Source: an uncultured Fluviicola sp.
Lineage (GTDB): Bacteria > Bacteroidota > Bacteroidia > Flavobacteriales > Crocinitomicaceae
NCBI RefSeq assembly: GCF_946478805.1
Contig: NZ_CAMLDC010000001.1
Coordinates: forward strand, 186,001 to 250,000
Direction: 5' to 3'
Length of the DNA stretch: 64,000 nucleotides
In this document: positions 1 through 11,100 of the stretch, in pieces
How the letters are laid out: each line of letters starts with the position of its first letter
How positions within the stretch are numbered: the stretch's first letter is position 1
Translations under genes and position numbers: made by a program
The notes under the pieces: model-generated
The model's database searches: none
The model's input: the letters and a program-made list of their open reading frames with translations, nothing else
Told to the model about the DNA's origin: nothing

Positions 1-52
1 AAGATTGGGGGGCAATTGTGCTTCCCGAATCTGTATTCCAAGCAAATTTCAT

Positions 53-60
53 TACTTTTG
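53..60 (+). promoter_or_regulatory. Bacteroidota -7 promoter element
   Basis: TACTTTTG fits the Bacteroidota -7 consensus TAnnTTTG and lies 46 bases before the first start codon at 107. No convincing -33 TTG at the right spacing is seen. The rest of bases 1-106 holds no supportable gene; an imperfect GATT...AATC hairpin at about 3-31 may be the terminator of a gene left of the window. Confidence 0.4.
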
Positions 61-106
61 GTCTCTGAATTTTTCATAGAACCCATCAAAATATAGAACG
101 AACAGT

Positions 107-1147
107 ATGATACCTGAAAATCACAAAGTAAAATTTGCCATTCTTGGATCCGGGCATATCGGGAAAAGACATGCTGAAATGGTTCGGAGAGATCCTGAAG
201 GAGAACTGGTCGCAATGATCGATGTGCGTTCGATGGAGGAATGTGCAGCTGCGGATTTCAATGTTCCATTCTTTAAGACGGTTGACGAATTATTGGCTTC
301 GGGTATCGAATTCGATGTGCTGAATGTGTGTACTCCGAACGGATTGCATGCAGACCAGGCGTTGATCGGTTTGGAAAATAAGAAACATGTGGTGGTTGAG
401 AAACCGATGGGTCTGACCAAAGACCAATGTGAAAAAGTCATTTTTAAATCCCTGCAGCAATCCAAACACGTTTTTTGTGTGATGCAAAACCGCTATTCAC
501 CTCCGAGTGAATGGATCAAGGACCTGGTTGAACGCAAAGTGTTGGGTGATATCTTTATGGTTCAGTTGAATTGCTATTGGAATCGCGACGAGCGTTATTA
601 CAAAGCGGGAGGATGGAAAGGAACGAAAGACCTGGACGGGGGAACCTTGTTTACCCAGTTTTCTCACTTCATAGACATCATGTATTGGTTGTTCGGTGAT
701 ATCGACAACATCCAGGGAAAATTTGCCGATTTTACACACAAGGATTCCACAGATTTTGAAGATTCGGGATTTGTGAGCTTTGATTTTGTCAACGGTGGAA
801 TGGGATGTATCAATTATTCTACGGCAGTTGCCGATAAGAACCTGGAAAGTTCAATGACGATTGTCGGCAGGAACGGAAGTGTGAAGATCGGTGGCCAGTA
901 TATGAATGAAGTGGAAGTATGCAATATTCCCGGTTACGAAATGCCTAATCTGGCGCCGACGAATCCCGGGAATGATTACGGAGCTTACAAAGGTTCCGCA
1001 GCAAACCATCATTATGTGATCACCAACGTGATCGACACACTGAAAGGAAGAACTTCCGCAACAACCAATGCCTTGGAAGGATTGAAAGTGGTGGAAATTA
1101 TTGAACGCATTTATAAGGTAAGAAATGAGCAACTCAATTTACAATAA
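107..1147 (+). CDS. Gfo/Idh/MocA-family nucleotide-sugar oxidoreductase
   Basis: NAD(P)-dependent sugar oxidoreductase of 346 aa, a usual length for the family. The Rossmann fold shows as GSGHIGKRH (residues 14-22) and the family EKP motif is at 98-100. The C-terminal half carries the substrate-site stretch GGTLFTQFSHFID (178-190). Together with the next gene, a UDP-sugar 6-dehydrogenase overlapping it by 23 bases, this resembles WlbA/WbpB, which oxidises UDP-GlcNAc-uronate at C3 in surface polysaccharide synthesis. The family and fold are clear; the exact substrate is inferred from the neighbour. The protein is cytosolic, with no signal peptide. Confidence 0.85.
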   Translation: MIPENHKVKFAILGSGHIGKRHAEMVRRDPEGELVAMIDVRSMEECAAADFNVPFFKTVDELLASGIEFDVLNVCTPNGLHADQALIGLENKKHVVVEKPMGLTKDQCEKVIFKSLQQSKHVFCVMQNRYSPPSEWIKDLVERKVLGDIFMVQLNCYWNRDERYYKAGGWKGTKDLDGGTLFTQFSHFIDIMYWLFGDIDNIQGKFADFTHKDSTDFEDSGFVSFDFVNGGMGCINYSTAVADKNLESSMTIVGRNGSVKIGGQYMNEVEVCNIPGYEMPNLAPTNPGNDYGAYKGSAANHHYVITNVIDTLKGRTSATTNALEGLKVVEIIERIYKVRNEQLNLQ

Positions 1148-2426
1148 ATTAGTAGCAAAAGAAGCGAAACTGGCAGTTATCGGTTTGGGATATGTCGGTC
1201 TTCCGATTGCATTGGAATTTGCAAAAAAGATCCGCGTTGTCGGATTCGACATCAACCAGGCGCGTGTAGACATGATGCGTAACAAGAAAGATCCGAGCAA
1301 TGAATTGGCTTCCGGTGATTTTGACAACTGTGACATTCATTTTACTGCGGATCTGGAAGATTTGCGGGATGTCGAGTTCTACATCATTGCGGTTCCTACA
1401 CCGATCGATGATGCGAATTTACCTGATCTGCGTCCGCTTCTGGGTGCTTCGAAAACAGTTGCACAGGTTCTGAAGAAGGGCGATTACGTGGTGTTCGAAT
1501 CAACTGTATATCCGGGTTGTACTGAAGAAGATTGTATCCCGGTCCTGGAAGAAATTTCGGGATTGAAATTCCGGGATGATTTCAAGGTCGGTTATTCACC
1601 TGAACGAATCAATCCGGGAGACAAGGAGCATACGCTTCAAAACGTGATCAAAGTCGTTTCAGGTTGCTCTGATGAATCCCTGGAGGAAATTGCAAAAACC
1701 TACGAATTGGTTGTAAGTGCAGGAGTTCACCGTGCTGCTTCCATCAAGGTGGCAGAAGCTGCAAAGATCATTGAAAATACACAGCGCGACGTGAATATCG
1801 CCTTGATCAATGAATTATCCATCATTTTCAACCGGTTGGGGATCAATACCTACGAGGTGTTGGAAGCTGCCGGAACCAAATGGAATTTCCTGCGGTTTTC
1901 ACCCGGTTTGGTAGGTGGACATTGTATCGGGGTCGACCCATATTATTTGACACACAAAGCGCAGCAAGCTGGTTATCATGCAAAAATCATCAACAGTGGC
2001 CGCTATGTGAACGATTCCATGGGGTTCTATATCGGGAAACAGACCGTTAAGAAGATTATTGCCCAGGGGAAACACATCCAACAGGCGAAGGTTTTGGTGA
2101 TGGGGGCAACTTTCAAGGAAGATGTTTCGGATATCCGAAATTCCAAAGTGATCGATGTGGTAAATGAATTGAAGTCGTTCCAGGTAAAAGTGGACCTGGT
2201 GGATCCGCATGCGTCTTCTGAGGAAATGGAACACGAATATGGAGTCGGATTGGTTGAAATCGGGAAAAACTACGATGCAATCATTGTTGCGGTAAATCAC
2301 AAAGCGTATAAAAACCTGGATGAAACCTACTTCAAATCCCTGATGAAAGACAATCAAGGAGTTTTTGTAGACATCAAAGGAATCTATAAAGGAAAGATCG
2401 AGGATCTGGAATACTGGAGTTTGTAA
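1125..2426 (+). CDS. UDP-N-acetylhexosamine 6-dehydrogenase (WbpA/TviB-type nucleotide sugar dehydrogenase)
   Basis: Oxidises C6 of a UDP-sugar to the uronic acid with two NAD+, feeding capsule or O-antigen synthesis. The 433 aa protein has the N-terminal NAD site GLGYVGLP (20-27), the conserved FESTVYPG stretch (124-131) and the catalytic-cysteine motif GGHCIGVDPYYL with Cys267. The sequence is nearer the UDP-GlcNAc/UDP-ManNAc branch (WbpA, TviB, WecC) than UDP-glucose dehydrogenase; this is a judgement by eye. Its start lies inside the upstream gene (23-base overlap), so the two are translationally coupled. The operon ends at the terminator at 2502. Confidence 0.88.
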   Translation: MSNSIYNKLVAKEAKLAVIGLGYVGLPIALEFAKKIRVVGFDINQARVDMMRNKKDPSNELASGDFDNCDIHFTADLEDLRDVEFYIIAVPTPIDDANLPDLRPLLGASKTVAQVLKKGDYVVFESTVYPGCTEEDCIPVLEEISGLKFRDDFKVGYSPERINPGDKEHTLQNVIKVVSGCSDESLEEIAKTYELVVSAGVHRAASIKVAEAAKIIENTQRDVNIALINELSIIFNRLGINTYEVLEAAGTKWNFLRFSPGLVGGHCIGVDPYYLTHKAQQAGYHAKIINSGRYVNDSMGFYIGKQTVKKIIAQGKHIQQAKVLVMGATFKEDVSDIRNSKVIDVVNELKSFQVKVDLVDPHASSEEMEHEYGVGLVEIGKNYDAIIVAVNHKAYKNLDETYFKSLMKDNQGVFVDIKGIYKGKIEDLEYWSL

Positions 2427-2501
2427 AGAATTACGAATACCAATTTGTAGAACTCCTTTAGGTAGAGAATCCGGTCGAACCGAATATTTTCTGTTAAAAT
2501 T

Positions 2502-2524
2502 AAAACGGCTTGTCCGTTTTTTTT
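2502..2524 (+). terminator. Rho-independent terminator
   Basis: A 7-bp stem AAAACGG/CCGTTTT with a 5-base loop (CTTGT) runs into a T run. It closes the two-gene sugar dehydrogenase operon. Confidence 0.8.
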
Positions 2525-2569
2525 CATTTTGTCCCGCTTTTGTCCCAACAATTTAAAGCAACGTTCATT

Positions 2570-2577
2570 TACTTTTG
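2570..2577 (+). promoter_or_regulatory. Bacteroidota -7 promoter element
   Basis: TACTTTTG, a perfect TAnnTTTG match, 29 bases before the start codon at 2607 and just after a terminator. It is the likely promoter of the large T9SS cargo gene. Confidence 0.5.
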
Positions 2578-2606
2578 GAGTTTATCATTCTACAACATAC
2601 AGAACA

Positions 2607-5600
2607 ATGGTATTCAAAAGTCTCTTCAAATCAGTTAAACTGTCAGTCTTCATTAGCTTGGGTATTAGTTTCAATAGTTTTTCTCAATGTAATTGGACTT
2701 CGGTTTTCTATGACTCATTCGAATACACGACAATTATCCCCTATATTATTCCGGGATCGACGTATCAGAATACTCCACAAACCTATGCAGGTTGTATTCG
2801 AACGGGTTCTCAAGGGATGTATCTGAATATCGTTGATGGCTTTGCCGGATTAATTTATAACCAGCCATTCAATAACCTGTGTGTCGGACAATCTTACCGA
2901 TTTTCTTTCTCCACCCGGGACGCCTGGACTGGAAACGACAACCTGACTTTTAACGTCAAGGATGCCTCCGGGACCATCATTTTAACTCAAACCGTACTAA
3001 ACGGATCTACCTGGAATGATATTACGATGGGTTCATTCACTGCCACTACCACAACCGTTTCCTTCGAGATTGTCACAAATATTCCCGGAGGTGCCGGCAA
3101 CGATGTCGGATTTGATGATTTAAGATTGTCACAATGTCAGCCGATTCCATTGGTATTCAACCATACAGCTTGCGTTGGTTCAGGTGGAATTGACGTCTAT
3201 AGTTTGTTTTCAGGCAATTTATCCCAAACCGGTATTTGGTCCGGTCCCTCTGCTTTAACGAATGGTTATTTGGGAACATTTACTCCTGGTACAAATACAA
3301 ATGGATTATATACTTATACGATCGATGGCGCGGCAGGATGTGCAGATTCAAGCGCTCAAGTAACCATTTCTTACGTGAATACACCGAGTTTGAACCCCAT
3401 TTCAAATGTACAAGCCTGTCAATCTTATATATTGCCGGCAATTACGGGTTCAAACCTTTCAGGAAATGAAAAATATTATTCCGGAACCGGAGGAACTGGA
3501 ACAGTATTTACTGCCGGACAAACTATTACAACTTCTCAGACACTTTATGCATACGGAGGAATTACCGGTTGTTCCGACCAGCAAATGTTCACTGTTACAA
3601 TCTCTCAGCCACCTTCCGCCGGATTTGATAACGGAGCTTATTATTGCGGTCCGGGTCCTGCGATCACGATGTCGGCATTTTTATCTGCCGGATCTACTGC
3701 CGGAGGCACCTGGACTGAGACGACAAGCCCGGCTTCAGGAAATTTCAATGCCGGAACTTCGGTATTCAATACGAGCGGATTGAATTCGGGAACGTACATG
3801 TTCACTTATAGCATAACAGGAACCGGAGGTTGTGCAACAGATATATCCAATTTTACAATCACGATCGGAAATATTCCTTCCGTGAACCTGGGTCCCGACA
3901 CAACTTTGTGCACGGGGCAAACAATTACTCTGAACGCAGCAACTTCCGGACCGTATGATTCATACAAATGGAACAATAATTCTACTGCTCCTACCAGGTT
4001 CATCACCAGTGCAGGAACATACAGTGTGAAGGTCGGAAAACTGGGAAGTAACCAGATCGTGAACGGTGATTTTGAAGCTGGGAATACTGGCTTCACGACA
4101 GGATATACAATTGGGACCGGGGGAACATGGGGACCTGTTTCAAATCCCGGAACCTATGTGATTTCAAATTCTGCATTCGCAGCACATAGCAATTTTACCC
4201 CATGTACGGATCACACACCGGCACCGGGAACTCAAATGATGGTCGTAAACGGGTCAGGAACAGCCGGGATCAATGTTTGGTGCCAGAATGTACCGGTTCA
4301 GTCAAATACAGATTATCAATTCGGGGCTTGGGCTTCCAATGCATCGAACGATCCAAACGTGGCACAATTACAATTTACAATTGGTGGATCTTCATTAGGC
4401 CCGGTATTTTCTACACCAACAATCGGGTGTAGCTGGCAGCAGTATTTCCAGGTGTGGAATTCGGGATTAAATACCTCTGCACAGATCTGTATTGTGAACC
4501 AAAACATAAATCCGGGAGGAAATGATTTTTTACTGGATGACATCACATTCAAACCGATTTGTTACTCGTATGACACTGTTGTGGTTACGTACAGCACCTT
4601 TCCCGTGGTCAACCTGGGAGCAGACACCACGATTTGTGAAGGGTCGACTTTGGTTCTGGATGCACAGAATCCTGGATGCACTTACCTGTGGAATGACGGT
4701 ACGACGAATCAGACTTTGAACGTAATTACCTCCGGAACCTACCAGGTGACGGTTAAAAATGCGGCTCAATGTGCCAAAGTGGATGCGATAACAGTTTCTG
4801 TTGAAAATCAAAAACACGCAGGAAATGACAGTTTAGCCGTTTGGTGTGAAACGAACGGGATTGTAAACCTGAATAATTTACTTTCCGCGGGAACGACGGC
4901 TGCCGGAACCTGGTCGGATGTCAATGGTGGATTGGGAGCAAGTTTGACTGCTGCGGGACAATTGACTGTGAATGGGGCAATCGGCTCGAACTTATTGGAG
5001 TATGTAGTTCAGGGGACATTTTGTCCGAATGATACGAGCAGGTTCCAGATCCAGGTGAACAGTCAGCCAATTGGAGTCAACCCAACGAATTTGCACTTGT
5101 GTAATTCTTCCGGTTCCACTGTCGACCTGGATCAATACACGACCGGAGCTATTCAGACGCTCGCACCTTATTGGACAGAGACATCATCAGTTCCAAGCAA
5201 CCAGTTTGACGCTGCAACAGGAGTTCTTGATCTATCCCTTTTACCGAATGGAAATTATGATTTCGCCTATGTGTTGCCGGCAGATACGATGTGTGTGAAC
5301 GATACGGTGGATGTAAGTATCCAGGTTACCGAAAATCCGATCATTGCCTTTTCTTCGGATGTCCTGAAGGGTTGTTTCCCGCTGGATGTTCAGTTTATCA
5401 ATGAAAGTAGTGCGAATCCGGGTTCTGTGGTAGAATGGAACCTGGGAGACGGAACCGTTTCTTCCAGCAATTCGATCGTGGATCACCAATATACCGGAAT
5501 CGATTGCTTTGATGTTACATTGACCATCACGGCAGATAACATGTGTACGACAACCAAGACCATTACCGATATGATCTGTGTAGATCCCTTGCCGGTCGCA

Positions 5601-6125
5601 AGTTTCAATTACAATCCGCAGCAGGTGTTTTCAATCGATCCGACAACTAATTTCGAAAACACTTCCACATTCAACGACCAGAATATCTGGAATTTTGACG
5701 ATGGAACAAGTTCTTCGGAGGAGAGCCCGACACACCAATTCCCAATCGGACAAATCGGAAATTACCAGGTAGAGCTAATCGTTATTTCCGACCAAGGTTG
5801 CAGGGATACTACTACTCGTATTGTAATCGTCAAAGACCAGTTGCTGTTTTATGTTCCAAATGCATTTACTCCGGATGGGGACCAGTTCAACAATGTATTC
5901 TTCCCGGTTATGACGGCGGGATTTTCACCTGCGACCTATGAGTTCTACATCTATAACCGTTGGGGAGAATTGATTTTCGAATCCAGAGACACACAGGTTG
6001 GTTGGGATGGAACGTATGCGGGAAGCATGGTCCAGGCCGGAATATATACTTGGGTGATCCGCTTCAAGGATGATGACAATGACGAAAAATTTGAGTATTC
6101 AGGGCATGTGAATTTGATAAAATAA
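2607..6125 (+). CDS. Large secreted T9SS type B (CHU_C/gliding-associated) multidomain adhesin, paralogue A
   Basis: 1172 aa. The start at 2607 is chosen because the signal peptide (MVFKSLFK...SFSQ, about 26 residues) begins there and follows the -7 element; an in-frame ATG at 2529 would precede the promoter. After cleavage comes a module from CNWTSVFYDSFEY to GFDDLRLSQC (about 30-175). It is shared, at high identity by eye, with the gene at 14731. Ig-like segments follow, several with the 'NLG.DTT.C' opening, then PKD-like domains (NLGDGT, NFDDGT). The C-terminus is a type B sorting domain (PNAFTPDGD, YNRWGELIF, WDGTY). Proteins of this class are exported by T9SS and stay at or leave the surface. 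The ligand is unknown; carbohydrate binding is possible because the module resembles CBM/MAM-like folds. Confidence 0.85.
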   Translation: MVFKSLFKSVKLSVFISLGISFNSFSQCNWTSVFYDSFEYTTIIPYIIPGSTYQNTPQTYAGCIRTGSQGMYLNIVDGFAGLIYNQPFNNLCVGQSYRFSFSTRDAWTGNDNLTFNVKDASGTIILTQTVLNGSTWNDITMGSFTATTTTVSFEIVTNIPGGAGNDVGFDDLRLSQCQPIPLVFNHTACVGSGGIDVYSLFSGNLSQTGIWSGPSALTNGYLGTFTPGTNTNGLYTYTIDGAAGCADSSAQVTISYVNTPSLNPISNVQACQSYILPAITGSNLSGNEKYYSGTGGTGTVFTAGQTITTSQTLYAYGGITGCSDQQMFTVTISQPPSAGFDNGAYYCGPGPAITMSAFLSAGSTAGGTWTETTSPASGNFNAGTSVFNTSGLNSGTYMFTYSITGTGGCATDISNFTITIGNIPSVNLGPDTTLCTGQTITLNAATSGPYDSYKWNNNSTAPTRFITSAGTYSVKVGKLGSNQIVNGDFEAGNTGFTTGYTIGTGGTWGPVSNPGTYVISNSAFAAHSNFTPCTDHTPAPGTQMMVVNGSGTAGINVWCQNVPVQSNTDYQFGAWASNASNDPNVAQLQFTIGGSSLGPVFSTPTIGCSWQQYFQVWNSGLNTSAQICIVNQNINPGGNDFLLDDITFKPICYSYDTVVVTYSTFPVVNLGADTTICEGSTLVLDAQNPGCTYLWNDGTTNQTLNVITSGTYQVTVKNAAQCAKVDAITVSVENQKHAGNDSLAVWCETNGIVNLNNLLSAGTTAAGTWSDVNGGLGASLTAAGQLTVNGAIGSNLLEYVVQGTFCPNDTSRFQIQVNSQPIGVNPTNLHLCNSSGSTVDLDQYTTGAIQTLAPYWTETSSVPSNQFDAATGVLDLSLLPNGNYDFAYVLPADTMCVNDTVDVSIQVTENPIIAFSSDVLKGCFPLDVQFINESSANPGSVVEWNLGDGTVSSSNSIVDHQYTGIDCFDVTLTITADNMCTTTKTITDMICVDPLPVASFNYNPQQVFSIDPTTNFENTSTFNDQNIWNFDDGTSSSEESPTHQFPIGQIGNYQVELIVISDQGCRDTTTRIVIVKDQLLFYVPNAFTPDGDQFNNVFFPVMTAGFSPATYEFYIYNRWGELIFESRDTQVGWDGTYAGSMVQAGIYTWVIRFKDDDNDEKFEYSGHVNLIK

Positions 6126-6301
6126 GGGCTTTTCCTCCCAATCGGAGGAAGATGAATCAATCATTACTACCGCAAACTCAAAACTATGTGCGAATCATCG
6201 GGGGTCTGAACAACTGTTATCTGCTAAAACAGTGTGTTTGTTTATGTAAATCCAAAGTAGACCATGGAATTTCCCCATTTTTCTCTCAGAAAGAAATAGT
6301 T

Positions 6302-6309
6302 TACATTTG
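6302..6309 (+). promoter_or_regulatory. Bacteroidota -7 promoter element
   Basis: TACATTTG, a perfect TAnnTTTG match, 26 bases before the TTG start codon of the TPR/LuxR-like regulator. Its position supports that start. Confidence 0.5.
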
Positions 6310-6335
6310 TAAGATTACCCCTGGAAAAAAACACA

Positions 6336-7964
6336 TTGAAACAAATTCGCCATCAGTTAATCTTACTACTCTTCTCTTGCGTTATGAGTTCAAACTCTTT
6401 CGGAGCGAAGTTGGATGCAGGGCAAGGTGTTGCAAAACTGATCGGGGAACACGAAAGCAAAGGTACTTCTTATGTTAAGCTGTTCGAAAATTATCACGGC
6501 GACGATTTTTCCAATAATACGGAATGGAATAAGTTCCTGAAGAAATTGTGTAAAGAAGATAAAATCACTTCCACAGAAGAGTATCCAGAATTGTGTTACA
6601 ACATCGGTCACAGATTATGCGACGGTCAAAAATACCGCGAAGCCTATTATTTCCTTTACATCACATTGCGTGAAGAAAAAGAAGTCTATACTTCTCAGAA
6701 ACCTTATTTGGCTCAATTTCATGAAGTGTTAGGTCAGGTGTACTATTTTTTTAGACGGTTTGACCTGTCTGAAAGACACCTGAAAGTATCCTTGCATCAT
6801 TCTCACATTACAGAGGCAAGTAAAATCAATCTTTACAATACACTCAGTTTGATTTATCGCGATAAATCGAATACGGAGATTTCCGAGAGGTACCTCCAGA
6901 AAGCTTACAATCAAGCCGTAAAATTGAAAAATGATGCCTGGATGGGAATTCTTTCAGGTAACCTGGGTTACATCGCCTTGAAAAAGAAAGAAAGCGATAA
7001 GGCGAGAAAACTGATCGAATTTGATTACGAAGTGAGCACTAAGAGTAAACAAAAGAATAGTCAGATCAATGCATTGGCCTTATTGATAGAATTGGATTTG
7101 GTGGAAAACAAACTGGCCCAATCAACTTTGAAAATGAAGGTGTTCGATAGCCTGATGACCGATGAAACCAATCCACAGTTGTTAGGAACCTTGTACAAGA
7201 CGAAGATTACCTATTACGAGAAATTGGGTCAGTACGAGTTGGCCTTGCAAAATTTCAGGAAGTACATCCAATACAAAGAGATCAATGATGAGAAAAGGCA
7301 ATTCCTCAATATTCAAAATGCCGAATTTCAAATTGAATTTGAGCGGAAACAAGGTGAGAATATCATTTACAAGGAAAAGAAGCAGAAAGACGATCTGATT
7401 ATTTTGGGACTCTTTGTCATTTGTCTTATTTTGGGATTGACGAGTTTCATCATCATCAAACAGATTCAGCGAAAACGCTTCCAGGATAAGGAGTTGTTGA
7501 CCTTGCGCGCCCAGAAGATGGAAGACGAATTGCATGCTACGGAACGTGAAATGCGTGCCTTACTTTCAACGATGTTCGATAAGAACAAGGTCATCTTCGA
7601 GTTGCAGGAACAAGTGGAGTCCTTTGAAAAGAATCAGCATTCAAGAACCGATTCGGAGAAAGAAGCCATGTTGAATGATTTGCAATCCTTTTCGTTATTA
7701 ACCGAAACTGATTGGATTGAATTCAAGCGGCTGTTTGAAAAACTGAATCCCGGATTTTTTGATTTCTTCCATGAGCGTTTTTCCGAGATAACTTCTGCCG
7801 AGATCCGGCTTGCGGCACTCATCAAGTTGAATTTATCGAATTTGGAGATGGCAAGAACCCTTGCAATCTCTCCGGATTCCGTCCGAAAGACCAACCTCCG
7901 ACTGAGAAAAAAATTGAACATCGAGTCATTGGATGATTTAACTCGCTTTATCAAAGCAATCTAG
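6336..7964 (+). CDS. TPR-repeat, membrane-anchored regulator with C-terminal LuxR-like HTH
   Basis: 542 aa if translation starts at TTG 6336. That start gives a signal sequence (KQIRHQLILLLFSCV...SFGA); the next in-frame ATG (6384) would remove it. Residues about 60-330 look like tetratricopeptide repeats in the periplasm. One transmembrane helix (DLIILGLFVICLILGLTSFII, about 350-372) is followed by a cytosolic coiled coil and a helix-turn-helix (EIRLAALIKLNLSNLEMARTL...SPDSVRKTNLRLRKKL). This layout is a recurring Bacteroidota type of one-component regulator. It lies between large secreted adhesin genes, so control of these is plausible but untested. Confidence 0.75.
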   Translation: MKQIRHQLILLLFSCVMSSNSFGAKLDAGQGVAKLIGEHESKGTSYVKLFENYHGDDFSNNTEWNKFLKKLCKEDKITSTEEYPELCYNIGHRLCDGQKYREAYYFLYITLREEKEVYTSQKPYLAQFHEVLGQVYYFFRRFDLSERHLKVSLHHSHITEASKINLYNTLSLIYRDKSNTEISERYLQKAYNQAVKLKNDAWMGILSGNLGYIALKKKESDKARKLIEFDYEVSTKSKQKNSQINALALLIELDLVENKLAQSTLKMKVFDSLMTDETNPQLLGTLYKTKITYYEKLGQYELALQNFRKYIQYKEINDEKRQFLNIQNAEFQIEFERKQGENIIYKEKKQKDDLIILGLFVICLILGLTSFIIIKQIQRKRFQDKELLTLRAQKMEDELHATEREMRALLSTMFDKNKVIFELQEQVESFEKNQHSRTDSEKEAMLNDLQSFSLLTETDWIEFKRLFEKLNPGFFDFFHERFSEITSAEIRLAALIKLNLSNLEMARTLAISPDSVRKTNLRLRKKLNIESLDDLTRFIKAI

Positions 7965-8050
7965 TGTAATTTATCATGCTTGAAAACACCTGTCGTTAAG
8001 CATTTCACAGATTACTCATTGTCCCTATTTTGTCTCACTAATCATTTAGT

Positions 8051-8099
8051 AAAAACACTCCATTCTTCATAAGTTAGCCTAAAATTAAACTTATCATAA
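8051..8099 (+). promoter_or_regulatory. Conserved leader of T9SS paralogue B
   Basis: The leader just before the start at 8104 (AACACTC, CATAAGTTAGCC, AAAATTAAACTTAT) recurs almost unchanged before the paralogue start at 11592. Sequence further upstream (ATTGTCCCT...TTTGTC) is also shared, so the promoter and 5' UTR were duplicated with the gene. Confidence 0.55.
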
Positions 8100-8103
8100 T
8101 CTT

Positions 8104-11100
8104 ATGAAGAAACTTACAACTTTAAAAATCCGGAATCGAAAGATCTCAAAAAATCTCGCATTGGGATTATTGCTATCGATGGGTTCTTTGTTAACTTGTG
8201 GTCAAACAATTACAACCTCGATTGGGACCGGAACAAACACCAATAACAATGTTCCGATTACTTCTTACTACGGTTATTCTTATTCCCAGCAAATTTATTT
8301 GGGATCCGAAATGGATCCGGCTGTTCAGGGACAACCAAATAATATCACGAAGATTCGTTTTTATTATGCTTCCGGATCACTTACAAATTCGAATAACTGG
8401 ACAATTTATATGGGTAGTACAAATCAAACAAGTTTTACTTCTAATACGAATTGGGTTCCTCTTGCTAATCTGAGTCAGGTTTTCACTGGTACAGTTACGT
8501 TTCCCGCAGCAGGAAACTGGATGGAGGTTACATTAACGACTCCATTCCAATGGAACGGGCTTGGCAATATCGTAATTGGAGTAGATGAGAATCAAAGCAG
8601 TTATTCAGCATCTGATGGGTATTGGAGATCTCAAGCAACTTCAGGAACGCGCTCTATTTATTTCAGAAATGATTCGACGAATCCGGATCCTGCTTCACCC
8701 CCAACTGCAACAGGAACAAATACGCTAGTTGCCCAGATTGAAATTGTACATGATTTGGCACCGGCTTGTTCAGGTGTTCCTTCTCATGCAACTGCAGTGT
8801 CTTCTCTTTCAACAACCTGTTCGAATTCACCTGTTCCCGCTAATCTTAGCTTGACCGGAACTCCATTTTCTACCGGTTTAGGTTTCCAATGGCAATACAA
8901 TGACGGATCGGGATGGGTTAATTATGCAACGGGAACGACACTTGCGTTTTCTACAACTCCAACGACAACTGTAAATGTCAGAGCGATTACAACTTGTATT
9001 GCAACTGGAGATCAGGATATCTCAGAAGAAGCTTCAATTAATGTAAACCCTGCTCCAACAGTTACAGCGGACCAAACAAATGTAGCTTATTGCTCTGGAA
9101 GCCCTGTAACAGTTGTGGCTAGTGGTGCGGATACTTATGCATGGTCACCTGCAACAGGACTGAATGTTGCGAACAACGACACTGTCTTTGCCAGCCCCTT
9201 AAATTCAACAACTTATACGGTAATCGGTACAGATTTAATGGGATGTAAAGATACAACAACAGTAATGGTTACTCCGGTTTCTAAAATTCAAAAAACTGCT
9301 GGTTACACTCCGACAGCAATTTGTAGTTCGGGAACTCCCGTTACAGTAACAGCTAATGCTTCACCGGCGACTCTTTTTGGTGGTGGTGCTTACGAATACC
9401 GTTTTATCGCTTCGAACGGTTCCATTTTACAAGATTGGAACACAACCAACACTTATACTTTCATACCTGCGACTGATAGTGTTTATAAAGTTTACACTGA
9501 TTTCAGATCAAATACTTGTGCAGATGCCATCGACTCAATTTCAACTTCTATTGTAGTAGGATTCGGTGGGGACGTTGCAGTGGTAGATTACGATTGTATC
9601 AACTTAGGAGGTTCAGTTACTTTAAGCTCAATTTTCGGACAAACTACAGATGAGACCTTGTTCACGAATCCGTTTGCAAATACAACAGACCTGACAGCAG
9701 TTACTACTTTAGGTGGAAGTGCAGCTATCACAGGTGGACGTGCAGTTTTGACTCCTTCGCAAACAGGAGTGAACGGATCGCTTACGATTAATGACCCGGC
9801 TTTCCATACAGGATTGAACAATGCAATGACAGTTTCTTTTAAAATGACTGCAGACCAGCCAATCAACAACTATGGAACGGGAGGAGCTGATGGAGTTTCT
9901 TACTCTTTCGGGAATGATGTTACTGCAACAGGAAACCAAAACGGTTCAGGCTCTAAATTGAGACTTTCTTTCGATGCAAATGACAACAGTCCGAACATTG
10001 CCGGAATTTATTTAGGGTATAACGTAACAGGTACACTTTCACCGGCAGGTGCAGGTACTTTAGCGTACCTTGGAAATATCGCATTATGGAAGATTAAACA
10101 AGATGTTCAGGTAGTATTGACAATCAATGCGCTTGGAAAAGCAAGTTTGACAGTTGACGGAACAACCGTGTTTGAAAACGTTCAAATGCCGGCTGCATAT
10201 ATGAATGCAAACACAACAGGTTGGAAACACGTATTCGGTGCTGCAACAGGCGGTGACGCGATGAGACAGGCAATTAAAGATGTGATGATCACAGCTCCGA
10301 CTCTTCAATACGCATTTGTTCCTGAAAACGCAACTCCTGTATATGGAACAAGTAATACATTTACAAACGTTCAACCGGGAACATACGATGTGTGGGTTAG
10401 CAGCAACGGATCTGCATCTTGTGCGAAAAAAATCGAAACAGTGGAGATTGTAAACACGAATCCATTGGTTTTACTTGGAAACGATACAACGATCTGTGAA
10501 GGAGAAATGATCACATTGGATGCAGGTAATGCAGGGGCATCTTACGTATGGAGCAATTCTCAGATCACGACACAAACTCGCGTGGTAACACAAGCCGGAC
10601 CTTACGTAGTGAATGTAACTGCAGCTAACGGATGTGTTGGTGTTGGTTCAATCAACATAGATGTAATGGGAGCTCCGACTGCTTCTTCTATCTATGTTGT
10701 AAACAATATGCCGACGTACACGTTCACAATTTTGAATCCGCAAAATGCGAACCAGTATTCATGGGATTTCGGTGACGGAACAACGATTGCGAATGCACCA
10801 GGAACCGTTTCTCATACGTATTTGACAGCAGGACCGAGACAAGTATCCGTTACTTTGACGAATGACTGTGGAACCGAAACAGTAGTTACGACAATTGTTG
10901 TGACAAGTACTGCTGGTATTGCAACAAACGTGATTGAAGGATTGAGTGTATATCCGAATCCTGCAAATGAATTTGTAACTGTTGAATTGCCAAGTGCTGT
11001 ACAAGCTACCGGTTCTGTATTCAATACAACAGGATCATTGGTAAGAACAATTGACAGCTTCACTGCGAAAACGGAAGTATCTGTTGGTGACTTTACACCG

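Noticed and set aside
6131..6150. TTCCTCC/GGAGGAA hairpin after the adhesin at 2607 as terminator
   Set aside because: No T run follows; it may slow transcription but I cannot call it a terminator.
6152..6478. 108-codon plus-strand frame overlapping the regulator start
   Set aside because: It overlaps the promoter and the signal peptide of the TPR/HTH gene in another frame and has no recognisable domain.
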